NCBI GenBank assembly: GCA_018606725.1
Contig: JAGYID010000020.1
Span: 1 to 36,141 of the forward strand
DNA length: 36,141 bases
Origin: Acidobacteriota bacterium
GTDB taxonomy: Bacteria > Acidobacteriota > Polarisedimenticolia > Gp22-AA2
Direction: 5' to 3'
Of the stretch, positions 1 through 7,138 are shown piece after piece (position 1 is the first letter of the stretch; every line of letters starts with the position of its first letter). Under the pieces are notes generated by a model, which worked only from the letters and a program-made list of their open reading frames with translations, was not told the DNA's origin and did no database searches. The translations under genes and the position numbers were made by a program.

Positions 1-12
1 GGTGCTCGCTCG

Positions 13-81
13 CGCTCCGCACGGCGGGCTCGGCTACAAAGCGCTCGCTCCGCCGCGCTTCGCGACGGCCCCGCGAGGCGC
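13..81. repeat. Dispersed repeat, copy 1 (right part of element)
   Basis: Bases 13-59 match bases 36095-36141 at 44 of 47 positions in the same orientation. Bases 68-81 (GCCCCGCGAGGCGC) are the exact reverse complement of 36080-36093, which lie on the left of the other copy. Overlaying the two copies gives an element of about 84 bp with 14-bp inverted ends. No gene covers it. The left flank of this copy (1-12) does not match the other copy. A REP-like or MITE-like intergenic repeat is the likely class, but that is inference. Confidence 0.6.
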
Positions 82-381
82 ACGCCGCCGCCCCGTCACC
101 ATCGCGCCCGTCGGCACCCGTCACCACGGCGCTCGAGAGGATGGCGCACTGAGTGTTCACGGGGGTGACGGGCGTCCCGGATTGCGGTTGGCGGGGCGAT
201 CGCGGACCGCGCCCGCAAGCCGCCGCTGTTCGGCGGCCGGGCGCGGGAGCGACGAGCGGCGCCGCGCCTGTCGGCGTTCTCCAGCCGATCCGGGCGCGGC
301 GACCGCGTCCCCGCCAACCCCACTCCGGGACGCCCCCGGGCACCGTGAATGATTCAGTCACTGTCAGCCGGGGGCGCGTCC
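82..381. other. Non-coding stretch, no gene recognised
   Basis: Very GC-rich sequence upstream of the first tRNA. Open frames exist on both strands, but their translations are low-complexity Arg/Ala/Pro/Gly sequences with no recognisable domain, as expected by chance at this GC. Visible structure: a 10-bp direct repeat (CCCGTCACCA at 92-101 and 117-126) and an 11-bp palindrome TGAATGATTCA at 346-356, about 25 bp upstream of the candidate tRNA promoter. Confidence 0.5.
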
Positions 382-411
382 TTGACGGCGGGGGGCGGCA
401 TGCGACAAGAT
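382..411 (+). promoter_or_regulatory. Candidate promoter for tRNA-Pro(GGG)
   Basis: TTGACG (382-387) is a good -35 match. A weak -10-like CAAGAT (406-411) follows after 18 bases. The expected transcript start is about 25 bases before the tRNA. The -10 match is poor, so this is tentative. The palindrome TGAATGATTCA (346-356) lies just upstream. Confidence 0.35.
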
Positions 412-443
412 GACCGTCCTGCTGGGCGGTTTCGAGGACATTT

Positions 444-520
444 CGGGGCGTAGCGCAGCCTGGTAGCGCACCTGCTTGGGGTGCAGGTGGTCGCTGGTTC
501 AAATCCAGTCGCCCCGACCA
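444..520 (+). tRNA. tRNA-Pro(GGG)
   Basis: 77 nt including an encoded CCA (518-520). The acceptor stem CGGGGCG pairs perfectly with CGCCCCG. The D stem is GCGC/GCGC. The anticodon stem CCTGC/GCAGG encloses the loop TTGGGGT, so the anticodon is GGG. The T arm is GCTGG-TTCAAAT-CCAGT. It is closely related to the second proline tRNA at 6209-6285. Confidence 0.96.
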
Positions 521-598
521 ATCCATCTCACAGCCGGGGGCGCGGGGGCCGGTCGCGGCACGCGGCCGGCTCCCGAAGCGCGGGCCCGGGCGGGTTTC

Positions 599-1348
599 GT
601 GGATCCGGCCTCCATCCTGATCACCAATGACGACGGCTTCGGCGCCGAGGGACTGCGCGTCCTCGAGGAGAGCCTCGCGTCGCTGGGCTCGGTGTGGGTG
701 GTCGCGCCGGACCGCGAGCAGAGCGGGCAGGGACACGCGCTGACGCTCAACCAGCCGCTGCGCCTGAAGCGGGTCGCCGAGCGCCACTATGTGGTGCAGG
801 GGACGCCGACCGACTGCATTTACCTGGCGGTCAACACGATCCTGTCGAAGCGGCCGGACCTGGTCGCCAGCGGCATCAACCGTGGCTACAACCTGGGCGA
901 CGACATCACCTACTCGGGGACTGTGTCGGCGGCGTTCGAGGCGACCCTCATGGCGATTCCGGCATTCGCCATCTCGCAGGAGATCGGCGAGGGGCCGATC
1001 AGCTACGAGGCGGCGGGTCGCTGGAGCGCCTCCCTGGCGCAGCAGATCTTGAAACGCGGCATGCCGCCCGACACACTGCTCAATGTCAATGTGCCGCGGC
1101 TTGCGCCGAAGGGCGTGCGGATCACCCACCAGGGGCGTCGCATCTACCCGGGTGGCGTCGTCGAGAGGCGCGATCCGAAGGGACGCCCCTACTACTGGAT
1201 TGGCGGCCAATCGGCCGACTGGGAGGCCGACCCGGCGACCGATTTCGCCGCCCTGGCCGAGGGTCTGATCTCGGTGACCCCCCTTCACCTGGACCTGACG
1301 AACTACAAGGTCGTCGACGAGGTGCGGCGCTGGAACCTCGAGCTCTGA
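599..1348 (+). CDS. surE: 5'/3'-nucleotidase SurE
   Basis: SurE is a metal-dependent phosphatase that dephosphorylates nucleoside 5'- and 3'-monophosphates in the cytoplasm and is associated with stationary-phase survival. The 249-residue product opens with the metal-binding motif TNDDG (residues 9-13). It continues with the family signatures DREQSGQGHALT, SGINRGYNLG and YSGTVSAAFE, and with NVNVP further on. Length is normal for the family. The GTG at 599 puts TNDDG at the usual distance from the N-terminus; only a weak GGGCGGG lies upstream. The open frame extends back into the tRNA, so earlier starts are not credible. It is followed 8 bases later by pcm, the classical surE-pcm pairing, and probably shares a transcript with the tRNA-Pro upstream. 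Confidence 0.95.
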   Translation: MDPASILITNDDGFGAEGLRVLEESLASLGSVWVVAPDREQSGQGHALTLNQPLRLKRVAERHYVVQGTPTDCIYLAVNTILSKRPDLVASGINRGYNLGDDITYSGTVSAAFEATLMAIPAFAISQEIGEGPISYEAAGRWSASLAQQILKRGMPPDTLLNVNVPRLAPKGVRITHQGRRIYPGGVVERRDPKGRPYYWIGGQSADWEADPATDFAALAEGLISVTPLHLDLTNYKVVDEVRRWNLEL

Positions 1349-1356
1349 GACCGCCG

Positions 1357-2067
1357 GTGCGCGGCGGACGGTCGCGCCCCGGAGGGCCCGCAGAGGGCGC
1401 CCCGCCGGCGGCGGAGAGCGTCCGTGCGGGATACGAGCGACGCTGCACGCGGATGGTGCAACAGCAGTTACTGCAGCGCGGCATCGAGGAGGCCCGCATC
1501 CTGGAGGCGTTCCTGGCGGTGCCGCGCCACCTGTTCGTCGACGAGGCGCTCGCCGAACGCGCCTATTCGGACACCGCCCTGCCGATCGGGCAGGGGCAGA
1601 CCATGTCGCAGCCTTACATCATCGGACGGATGATCCAGCTGCTGCGCCCGCAGCCGGGTGACGCGGTGCTCGAGGTTGGCACCGGGTCCGGTTACCAGGC
1701 GGCCATCCTGAAGCACCTCGCCGGGCGGGTCGCCACCATCGAGCGCCTGCCGGCACTCGTCAGGCGGGCCGCCGAGAACTGGCGACGGGCAGGAGTCAGC
1801 GGCATCGACGGGCGCACCGGTGACGGGACGCTCGGCTGGCCGGGGCCGGAGTCATTCGATGGCATCATCGTCGCGGCGGCGGCGCCGTCGGTGCCGCGGC
1901 CGCTGCTCGAGCGTCTCGCTCCAGGTGGCCGTCTGGTCGCACCCGTAGGCGGCGCCGTCGAACAGCGGCTGCGGCTCGTCGAGCGGTCGGCGGACGGGAC
2001 GCGGGTGACCGAGCATGAGTCCTGCGCCTTCGTCCGCTGCATCGGCCGGGAGGGCTTCGCCGAATGA
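1357..2067 (+). CDS. pcm: Protein-L-isoaspartate O-methyltransferase
   Basis: Pcm repairs age-damaged proteins by methylating L-isoaspartyl residues with S-adenosylmethionine. The sequence has the PIMT block LPIGQGQTMSQPYI, the SAM-binding motif VLEVGTGSGYQ (about residues 104-114 counted from the GTG), the later motif FDGIIVAAAAP, and a C-terminal GRLVAPVG segment. The start is uncertain. GTG at 1357 gives 236 residues and keeps the YERRCTRMVQQQL segment that aligns with the usual N-terminal helix. ATG at 1453 gives 204 residues but cuts into that helix. The gene follows surE by 8 bases and overlaps the DedA start by four bases (ATGA), so translational coupling is likely. Confidence 0.92.
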   Translation: MRGGRSRPGGPAEGAPPAAESVRAGYERRCTRMVQQQLLQRGIEEARILEAFLAVPRHLFVDEALAERAYSDTALPIGQGQTMSQPYIIGRMIQLLRPQPGDAVLEVGTGSGYQAAILKHLAGRVATIERLPALVRRAAENWRRAGVSGIDGRTGDGTLGWPGPESFDGIIVAAAAPSVPRPLLERLAPGGRLVAPVGGAVEQRLRLVERSADGTRVTEHESCAFVRCIGREGFAE

Positions 2068-2720
2068 TTGAAGGTCTGTCGAAGCGGATTCTCACCGTCC
2101 TGGTGACCTTCATCACCGGGACCATCACCGCCCTCGGGTATCCCGGCGTCTGCCTGTTGATGGCGATCGAGAGCGCCGCCATCCCGCTCCCGTCGGAGGT
2201 GATCATGCCGTTCTCCGGCTACCTCGCGTACACGGGCCGGTTCACGCTGCACTGGGCGGCCTTCTGGGGTGCCGCAGGGTGCGTCATCGGATCCTGGGCC
2301 GCCTATCTCGTGGCCGCCTGGGGCGGGCGGCCTTTCGTCCACCGCTACGGCCGCTATGTTTTCCTGTCAAAGCACGATCTGGCCATGGCCGAGCGCATGT
2401 TCCAGCGCTGGGGCAGCCCGATCATCTTCTTCAGCCGCCTCATGCCGGTCGTTCGCACCTTCATCTCCCTGCCGGCGGGACTGGCGCGCATGCGGGCGCT
2501 GCCGTTCACGGTCTACACGTTCCTCGGCTCCTATCCCTTCTGCTGGCTGCTGGCGTGGCTCGGCTATCGGCTCGGAGGCTCATGGGACGAGCTGGAAGCG
2601 CGCTTCCGCTACCTGCATGTCTGCATTCTGGTGCTGCTGGCCGCCGGCGCGGTCTGGTGGATCCGGCGTCACATCATCCTGGAGCGGCGCGGCCCGGCGC
2701 CGGAGGATGTCACGCCGTGA
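2064..2720 (+). CDS. DedA/SNARE-associated family membrane protein
   Basis: A 218-residue integral inner-membrane protein of the DedA superfamily, whose members act in membrane homeostasis and undecaprenyl-phosphate or phospholipid handling; the exact substrate is not predictable here. Family marks are the ESAAIPLPSE segment near the N-terminus, the G-x3-G-x3-AYLVAAWGGRP region, and the motif FFSRLMPVVRTFISLPAG in the second half. Four to five hydrophobic segments are visible, ending in a C-terminal helix (about 190-205) and a basic tail. The start ATG overlaps the pcm stop (ATGA), and its own stop overlaps the next GTG start, so it lies inside a tightly coupled operon. Confidence 0.9.
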   Translation: MIEGLSKRILTVLVTFITGTITALGYPGVCLLMAIESAAIPLPSEVIMPFSGYLAYTGRFTLHWAAFWGAAGCVIGSWAAYLVAAWGGRPFVHRYGRYVFLSKHDLAMAERMFQRWGSPIIFFSRLMPVVRTFISLPAGLARMRALPFTVYTFLGSYPFCWLLAWLGYRLGGSWDELEARFRYLHVCILVLLAAGAVWWIRRHIILERRGPAPEDVTP

Positions 2721-3853
2721 GCGCCCCGCCGTCGATCGCCTGGGTCGACAACGACGCCGAGCTGGCGCGCGCCGTCGAGCGGCTGCGGGGCGCCGCGGCC
2801 GTCGCCGTCGATACCGAGGCCGACTCCTTCTACCACTACCTCCACAAGTGCTGCCTGATCCAGGTGTCGGATGGCGAGGTCTGCTGGCTGATCGACCCGC
2901 TCGCCTTCAAGGGGATCGAGCCGCTCGGCGAGGTCATGGCGGGGAAGAACGCGGTCAAGGTGCTGCACGCCGCCGAGCAGGATGTCATGTACCTGCGACG
3001 CGACTTCGGGTTCGGCCTGCAACCGGTGTTCGACACGATGATCGCGGCGCAGCTGCTGGGCAAGCCGGGCGTCGGGCTCGCCAGCCTGCTGGAGGTGCAC
3101 TTCGGAATCAGCCTCGACAAGGGGAGCCAGCGCGATGACTGGTCGCGACGGCCGTTGACCGACCGGCAGAAGGCCTACGCGGCCGAGGACGTGCGTCACC
3201 TGATCCGCCTGGCCGGCGTGCTCGAGGCGGAGCTGCGCGCCCTGGACCGGATGGAATGGGCCCGCGAGGAGTTCGACCTGGTGGCGCGCCGGGCCTGGGA
3301 GCCGCGCGTGTTCGACCGCGACAACTTCTGGGGCGTCAAGGGTTCGCGCGATCTGATGCCGCGGGAGGCGGCGATCCTGCGGGAGCTGTTCGCCATGCGC
3401 GAGGAGCGGGCCCTGCAGGGCGACGTGCCGCCGTTCCGGATCATGTCCGACGAGACGCTCCTGGCGCTGGCGCATCGATCGCCGCGCGGCCCCGAGGACC
3501 TCGAGGGGATCAAGGGGGTCACGCCGCTGGTGCGGCGGCGGATCGGCGAGGACATCCTGGCGGCGGTCGCCCGGGGTCGAGCGCTTCCCGAGGCCGACCT
3601 GCCGACGCCGCCGCGCGGCCAGGGCCGTCGGCGCTCGGCGTCGGCGCAGGCGCGCCTGGATCGGCTGCGCGAGTGGCGGCGCGGCAAGGCGACGATTCTC
3701 GGTCTGGATCCGGGCGTGCTGTTCCCGCAATCGACTCTCGAGGCGCTGGCTAATTCCGGGCCCAACGGACTCGACGCGCCTCACGAGATTCCGGGGCTGC
3801 GTGAGTGGCGCCGGCGGCTGCTTGCGCCCGACGCTGTCGCGCTGCTCGCATGA
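2717..3853 (+). CDS. rnd: Ribonuclease D (DEDDy 3'-5' exonuclease with HRDC domain)
   Basis: RNase D trims the 3' ends of tRNA precursors and other small structured RNAs. All four acidic residues of a DEDDy exonuclease are seen: D32 and E34 in AVDTEAD, D89 in LHAAEQDVMYL, and Y154/D158 in YAAEDVRHL. An HRDC-type helical domain follows (about residues 220-295), then a basic linker and a helical tail. At 378 residues it is close to E. coli RNase D. The GTG start overlaps the upstream TGA (GTGA), and the next gene starts inside its stop. Its position between tRNA genes fits tRNA maturation, though that link is only contextual. Confidence 0.93.
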   Translation: MSAPPSIAWVDNDAELARAVERLRGAAAVAVDTEADSFYHYLHKCCLIQVSDGEVCWLIDPLAFKGIEPLGEVMAGKNAVKVLHAAEQDVMYLRRDFGFGLQPVFDTMIAAQLLGKPGVGLASLLEVHFGISLDKGSQRDDWSRRPLTDRQKAYAAEDVRHLIRLAGVLEAELRALDRMEWAREEFDLVARRAWEPRVFDRDNFWGVKGSRDLMPREAAILRELFAMREERALQGDVPPFRIMSDETLLALAHRSPRGPEDLEGIKGVTPLVRRRIGEDILAAVARGRALPEADLPTPPRGQGRRRSASAQARLDRLREWRRGKATILGLDPGVLFPQSTLEALANSGPNGLDAPHEIPGLREWRRRLLAPDAVALLA

Positions 3854-6084
3854 GCCGGGGCTGGTTCTACGTCTTCTTCCTGGCGTCCGGCTTCTGCGGG
3901 CTGGTCTACGAAATCGTCTGGCTGCGCCTGGCGATGGCGCAGTTCGGCATCACCGCCCCGCTGACTGCGATCGTCCTGTCGGCGTTCATGGCAGGCCTGG
4001 CGTTGGGCTCGTGGGGCGGCGGGCGGCTGGCCGCTGCGGCCGGAGGACGCTCGCCACGCGCCGCGCTGCGGCTCTATGCCCTGGCGGAGATCCTGATCGC
4101 GGCGCTGGGGATCGGCGTGCCCGCCTGGCTGCGCGCCGGGCGGGCCCTGATCGAGGGAACGGAGAGCGCCGCCTGGAATTCGGCGGCCTATTACGCCGCA
4201 TCGGGCGGCTGGGTGAGCCTGGCGCTGCTGCCTGCCTGTCTCTGCATGGGAGCGACCTTTCCGCTGGCGATGGCGGCGATGCGGCGGTCGGCAGGCGGCC
4301 GTAGACCGCCGGGCTTCTCGTATCTCTACGCCGCCAATGTCCTGGGCGCCGCGGCCGGGACGATCGCCTCAGCGTTCATCCTGATCGAAATCGGCGGGTT
4401 CCGGAACACGTTGCTGGTGACAGCGACCCTGAATCTGGCGATCGGCGCCGCCGCCTGGTTGCTGAGTCTCACCGTGCCCGCAGGCGTGACTGAAGCGCGC
4501 GGGGACGACTCCGGTGAGCCCGTCGCCGACCCCGGCGCGGATGCCGTCCGCGACCCGTGGTCCGGCGCCTGGGGCTCCGCGGCGCTCCTCTCCTTCCTGT
4601 TCATCACCGGACTGATCAGCATGGCGATGGAGATCGTCTGGGTGCGGCTGTTCACGCCATTTCTCGGCACACTGGTATACGCCTTCGCGGCGATCCTGGC
4701 GATCTACCTGGCGGCGACGTTCCTCGGATCGGTCCTGTATCGGCAGGCCGTCGCCCGCGGCGCGGCCAGCGGACGCCGGCCCGACGGCCGGTGGGCCTGG
4801 CTCCTCCTCGGCGCGGGCGGGCTGCTGCCGCTGCTGACCGCCGATCCACGACTGCCGCTTTGGGATGGCCTGCTGACGGGAGCGCTGCGGGTGGTCGCCG
4901 GCCTGGCCGTGTTCTGCGCCGCCACCGGCTATCTGACGCCGATGCTGATCGATCGTGCGTCGCGGGGCGAGGCCCGTGCCGCCGGGGGCGCGTACGCCGT
5001 CAATGTCGCCGGCTGCATCATCGGGCCGCTGTTCGCCTCCTTCTGGCTGCTGCCCTCGGCGGGAGAGAAGGGCGCGCTGGCGCTGCTGTCGGCCCCGCTG
5101 TTCGCCATCGGGCTCATGGCGACGCGGCGGGCCGGGCCCGACCCGGCCACCTCGCGCGCGGCGGCATTCGGCGCTTTCGCCGCCTCGGTCGCGCTGATCT
5201 GGGGGACGCGCGATTTCGCCACCCTGTTCCCGCACCGGGAGGTCCGGCGGGACTACGAAGCGACAGTCATCGCCGCGACGGTCGAGGGGGAGAAACGACT
5301 GCTGGTCAATGGAATCGGGATCACGGCGCTGACGCCGATCACCAAGATGATGGTCCATCTGCCATTCGCCTTCCTGCCGCAGCCGCCACGACGGGCCCTG
5401 GTCGTCTGCTTCGGGATGGGGACCTCGTTCCGCTCGTCGCTGTCGTGGGAGGTGCCGACCACCGCCGTCGAGCTGGTCCCGAGCATCCCCCCGCTGGTCG
5501 GATACTTCCATCCCGGCGCAAGCGAACTGCTGCGCTCGCCGCTGGCGCGCGTGGTCATCGATGACGGTCGCCGCCTGCTGGAGCGCGAGCCGGTCCTCTA
5601 TGACGCGATCACCATCGACCCGCCGCCGCCGATCGAGGCGGCCGGTTCCAGCCTCCTCTACTCGAGCGATTTCTACGCCTTGTTGCGCCGCCGGCTGGCG
5701 GAAGGGGGGGTCCTTCAACAATGGTTCCCTGATGGGGAGCCGGCCAGCCTTGCATCGGTGGCGCGGGCCCTCGCCGGGTCGTTCCCGCACGTCCGGGCGT
5801 TCCGTTCGGTGGAGGGGTGGGGGATTCATTTCCTCGCCACCGAGCGGGTCCTCGAAGCGATCGGACCAACCGAGCTGGCGCGCCGGCTGCCGGCCCGCGC
5901 CGTCACCGACCTGCTCGAATGGTGGCCCGGGGTCGACCCCGCGGAGCCGTTCCGGGCGGTCCTGTCGCAGGAGGTGCCGATCGGTGACCTCGTCGCCCTG
6001 GCGCCGCGCGCGCCGGCGCTCTCCGACGACCGGCCCTACAACGAGTATTTCCTTTTGAGACGGGCCTTCGGGTTCGGCCTGTGA
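3850..6084 (+). CDS. Fused MFS-like membrane / spermidine-synthase-like protein
   Basis: A 744-residue protein. The first two thirds form a polytopic membrane domain with many hydrophobic segments; the start FFLASGFCGLVYEIVWLRL is typical of this fused family, and a similar motif recurs as SMAMEIVWVRLF. The last third is a Rossmann-fold methyltransferase/spermidine-synthase-like domain with FGMGTSFRS, a VELVPS acidic strand end, and YDAITIDPPPP. The canonical aminopropyltransferase motif GGGDGG is absent, so true spermidine synthesis is doubtful. The function of such fusions is unknown. The ATG at 3850 overlaps the rnd stop and is preferred over the upstream ATG at 3805. It ends the surE-pcm-DedA-rnd run. 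Confidence 0.85.
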   Translation: MSRGWFYVFFLASGFCGLVYEIVWLRLAMAQFGITAPLTAIVLSAFMAGLALGSWGGGRLAAAAGGRSPRAALRLYALAEILIAALGIGVPAWLRAGRALIEGTESAAWNSAAYYAASGGWVSLALLPACLCMGATFPLAMAAMRRSAGGRRPPGFSYLYAANVLGAAAGTIASAFILIEIGGFRNTLLVTATLNLAIGAAAWLLSLTVPAGVTEARGDDSGEPVADPGADAVRDPWSGAWGSAALLSFLFITGLISMAMEIVWVRLFTPFLGTLVYAFAAILAIYLAATFLGSVLYRQAVARGAASGRRPDGRWAWLLLGAGGLLPLLTADPRLPLWDGLLTGALRVVAGLAVFCAATGYLTPMLIDRASRGEARAAGGAYAVNVAGCIIGPLFASFWLLPSAGEKGALALLSAPLFAIGLMATRRAGPDPATSRAAAFGAFAASVALIWGTRDFATLFPHREVRRDYEATVIAATVEGEKRLLVNGIGITALTPITKMMVHLPFAFLPQPPRRALVVCFGMGTSFRSSLSWEVPTTAVELVPSIPPLVGYFHPGASELLRSPLARVVIDDGRRLLEREPVLYDAITIDPPPPIEAAGSSLLYSSDFYALLRRRLAEGGVLQQWFPDGEPASLASVARALAGSFPHVRAFRSVEGWGIHFLATERVLEAIGPTELARRLPARAVTDLLEWWPGVDPAEPFRAVLSQEVPIGDLVALAPRAPALSDDRPYNEYFLLRRAFGFGL

Positions 6085-6108
6085 ACTAGGCCGACGGCAC
6101 CGGGACGC

Positions 6109-6139
6109 TTGCGGAAACCGGCGCTTCTTCTGTTAGAAT
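6109..6139 (+). promoter_or_regulatory. Candidate promoter for tRNA-Pro(CGG)-acyP-apt
   Basis: TTGCGG (6109-6114), a 19-base spacer and TAGAAT (6134-6139), about 65 bases upstream of the tRNA. The -10 box with its following CC is identical to that at 10575-10582 before murJ, which supports it. The spacer is longer than ideal. Confidence 0.4.
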
Positions 6140-6208
6140 CCACGCTCACCGCCGCGGGCACGGGATGCAGCGCAGGGTTCCGGGCGCGGGGTGCGCGTCA
6201 CGATCGGT

Positions 6209-6285
6209 CGGGGCGTAGCGCAGCCTGGTAGCGCACCTGGTTCGGGACCAGGGGGTCGGTGGTTCAAATCCACTCGCCCCGACCA
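6209..6285 (+). tRNA. tRNA-Pro(CGG)
   Basis: 77 nt with encoded CCA (6283-6285). Acceptor stem CGGGGCG/CGCCCCG, D stem GCGC/GCGC, anticodon stem CCTGG/CCAGG around the loop TTCGGGA (anticodon CGG), and T arm GGTGG-TTCAAAT-CCACT. It shares the acceptor stem and the first 30 bases or so with the tRNA-Pro(GGG) at 444-520, so the pair are close paralogues. Confidence 0.96.
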
Positions 6286-6297
6286 TTGATTCCGCCG

Positions 6298-6570
6298 ATG
6301 AAAGCCACCCGTCTCCTGATCCGCGGCATCGTCCAGGGTGTCGGATTCCGCTACTTCGCGATCCGCGCCGCGCGTGAGCTCGGCATCACCGGCTGGGTGC
6401 GCAATCTCAACGACGGGCGGGTCGAAGCGATGGCGGCCGGCCCGCCCGAGGCGCTTTCCGAATTCATCGGCCGCATGCGGCAGGGGCCGCGCGGCGCCCA
6501 GGTCCTGGGCATCGAAAACCAGGAGTGCACGCTCGACGAAACGACGCGGGGATTCGAGATCCTGGATTGA
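6298..6570 (+). CDS. acyP: Acylphosphatase
   Basis: A 90-residue acylphosphatase, which hydrolyses carboxyl-phosphate bonds of small acyl phosphates. The family signature [10 protein letters not shown] is at residues 10-19 with catalytic Arg18, and the second signature [17 protein letters not shown] carries catalytic Asn36. The length is typical. The ATG lies only 12 bases after the last base of the tRNA, with no recognisable ribosome-binding site between, so after tRNA processing the message would be nearly leaderless. The open frame continues back into the tRNA, but those codons are tRNA bases. apt follows 40 bases downstream on the same strand. Confidence 0.94.
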   Translation: MKATRLLIRGIVQGVGFRYFAIRAARELGITGWVRNLNDGRVEAMAAGPPEALSEFIGRMRQGPRGAQVLGIENQECTLDETTRGFEILD

Positions 6571-6610
6571 GCGGGTCCGGGCGCTCCCGTCGCCCGCGTC
6601 TGGAGGTACG

Positions 6611-7129
6611 ATGCCTGTCGACCTGCGACGCTTCATCCGTGACGTCCCCGACTTTCCGAAGAAGGGGATCGTCTTCAAGGACATCACCCCGCTGCTCGGG
6701 GATCGCGCCGCGTTGCGCGAGGCGCTGGCGCTCCTGTCGCGCCACTTCGAGGGCAGGGGGATCAGCAAGGTCGTCGGCATCGAGTCGCGCGGCTACATCT
6801 TCGCGCCGGCGATCGCGCTGAGCCTGGGGGCCGGGTTCGTGCCGGTCCGCAAGCCGGGCAAGCTGCCGTACAAGACCGCCTCCGAGGAGTACGCGCTGGA
6901 GTACGGCACCGATCGCCTGGAGATCCACGTCGACGCCCTGCAGGCGGGGGAGAAGGTCCTCATCGTCGACGACCTGCTGGCGACGGGCGGCACCGCCTCG
7001 GCCGCCCGCCGGCTGGTCGAGAAGTTGGGCGGTCAGGTGGTCGGGTCCGGCTTCCTGGTCGAGCTGAAATTCCTCGACGGTCGCTCGCGGCTCGCCGGTA
7101 TCGAAGTGGTCAGCCTCATCGAGTACTGA
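6611..7129 (+). CDS. apt: Adenine phosphoribosyltransferase
   Basis: Apt salvages adenine: adenine plus PRPP gives AMP and pyrophosphate, in the cytoplasm. The 172-residue product has the family N-terminus with [18 protein letters not shown], the GIESRGYIF segment, the KPGKLPYKT flexible loop, and the PRPP-binding motif [15 protein letters not shown] at 116-130. Length is standard. A clear GGAGG at 6602-6606 fixes the ATG at 6611. It probably forms a transcript with tRNA-Pro(CGG) and acyP and ends 9 bases from the convergent ggt stop. Confidence 0.96.
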   Translation: MPVDLRRFIRDVPDFPKKGIVFKDITPLLGDRAALREALALLSRHFEGRGISKVVGIESRGYIFAPAIALSLGAGFVPVRKPGKLPYKTASEEYALEYGTDRLEIHVDALQAGEKVLIVDDLLATGGTASAARRLVEKLGGQVVGSGFLVELKFLDGRSRLAGIEVVSLIEY

Positions 7130-7138
7130 GCCGCGCCG

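Noticed and set aside
476..598. Upstream extension of the surE frame and of the acyP frame (6259-6297) into the tRNA genes
   Set aside because: The codons are tRNA bases. The conserved N-termini begin later.
4369..5829. 486-codon minus-strand open frame opposite the MFS/spermidine-synthase-like gene
   Set aside because: Low-complexity Arg/Gly/Gln translation, and the sense strand carries membrane helices and a Rossmann motif.
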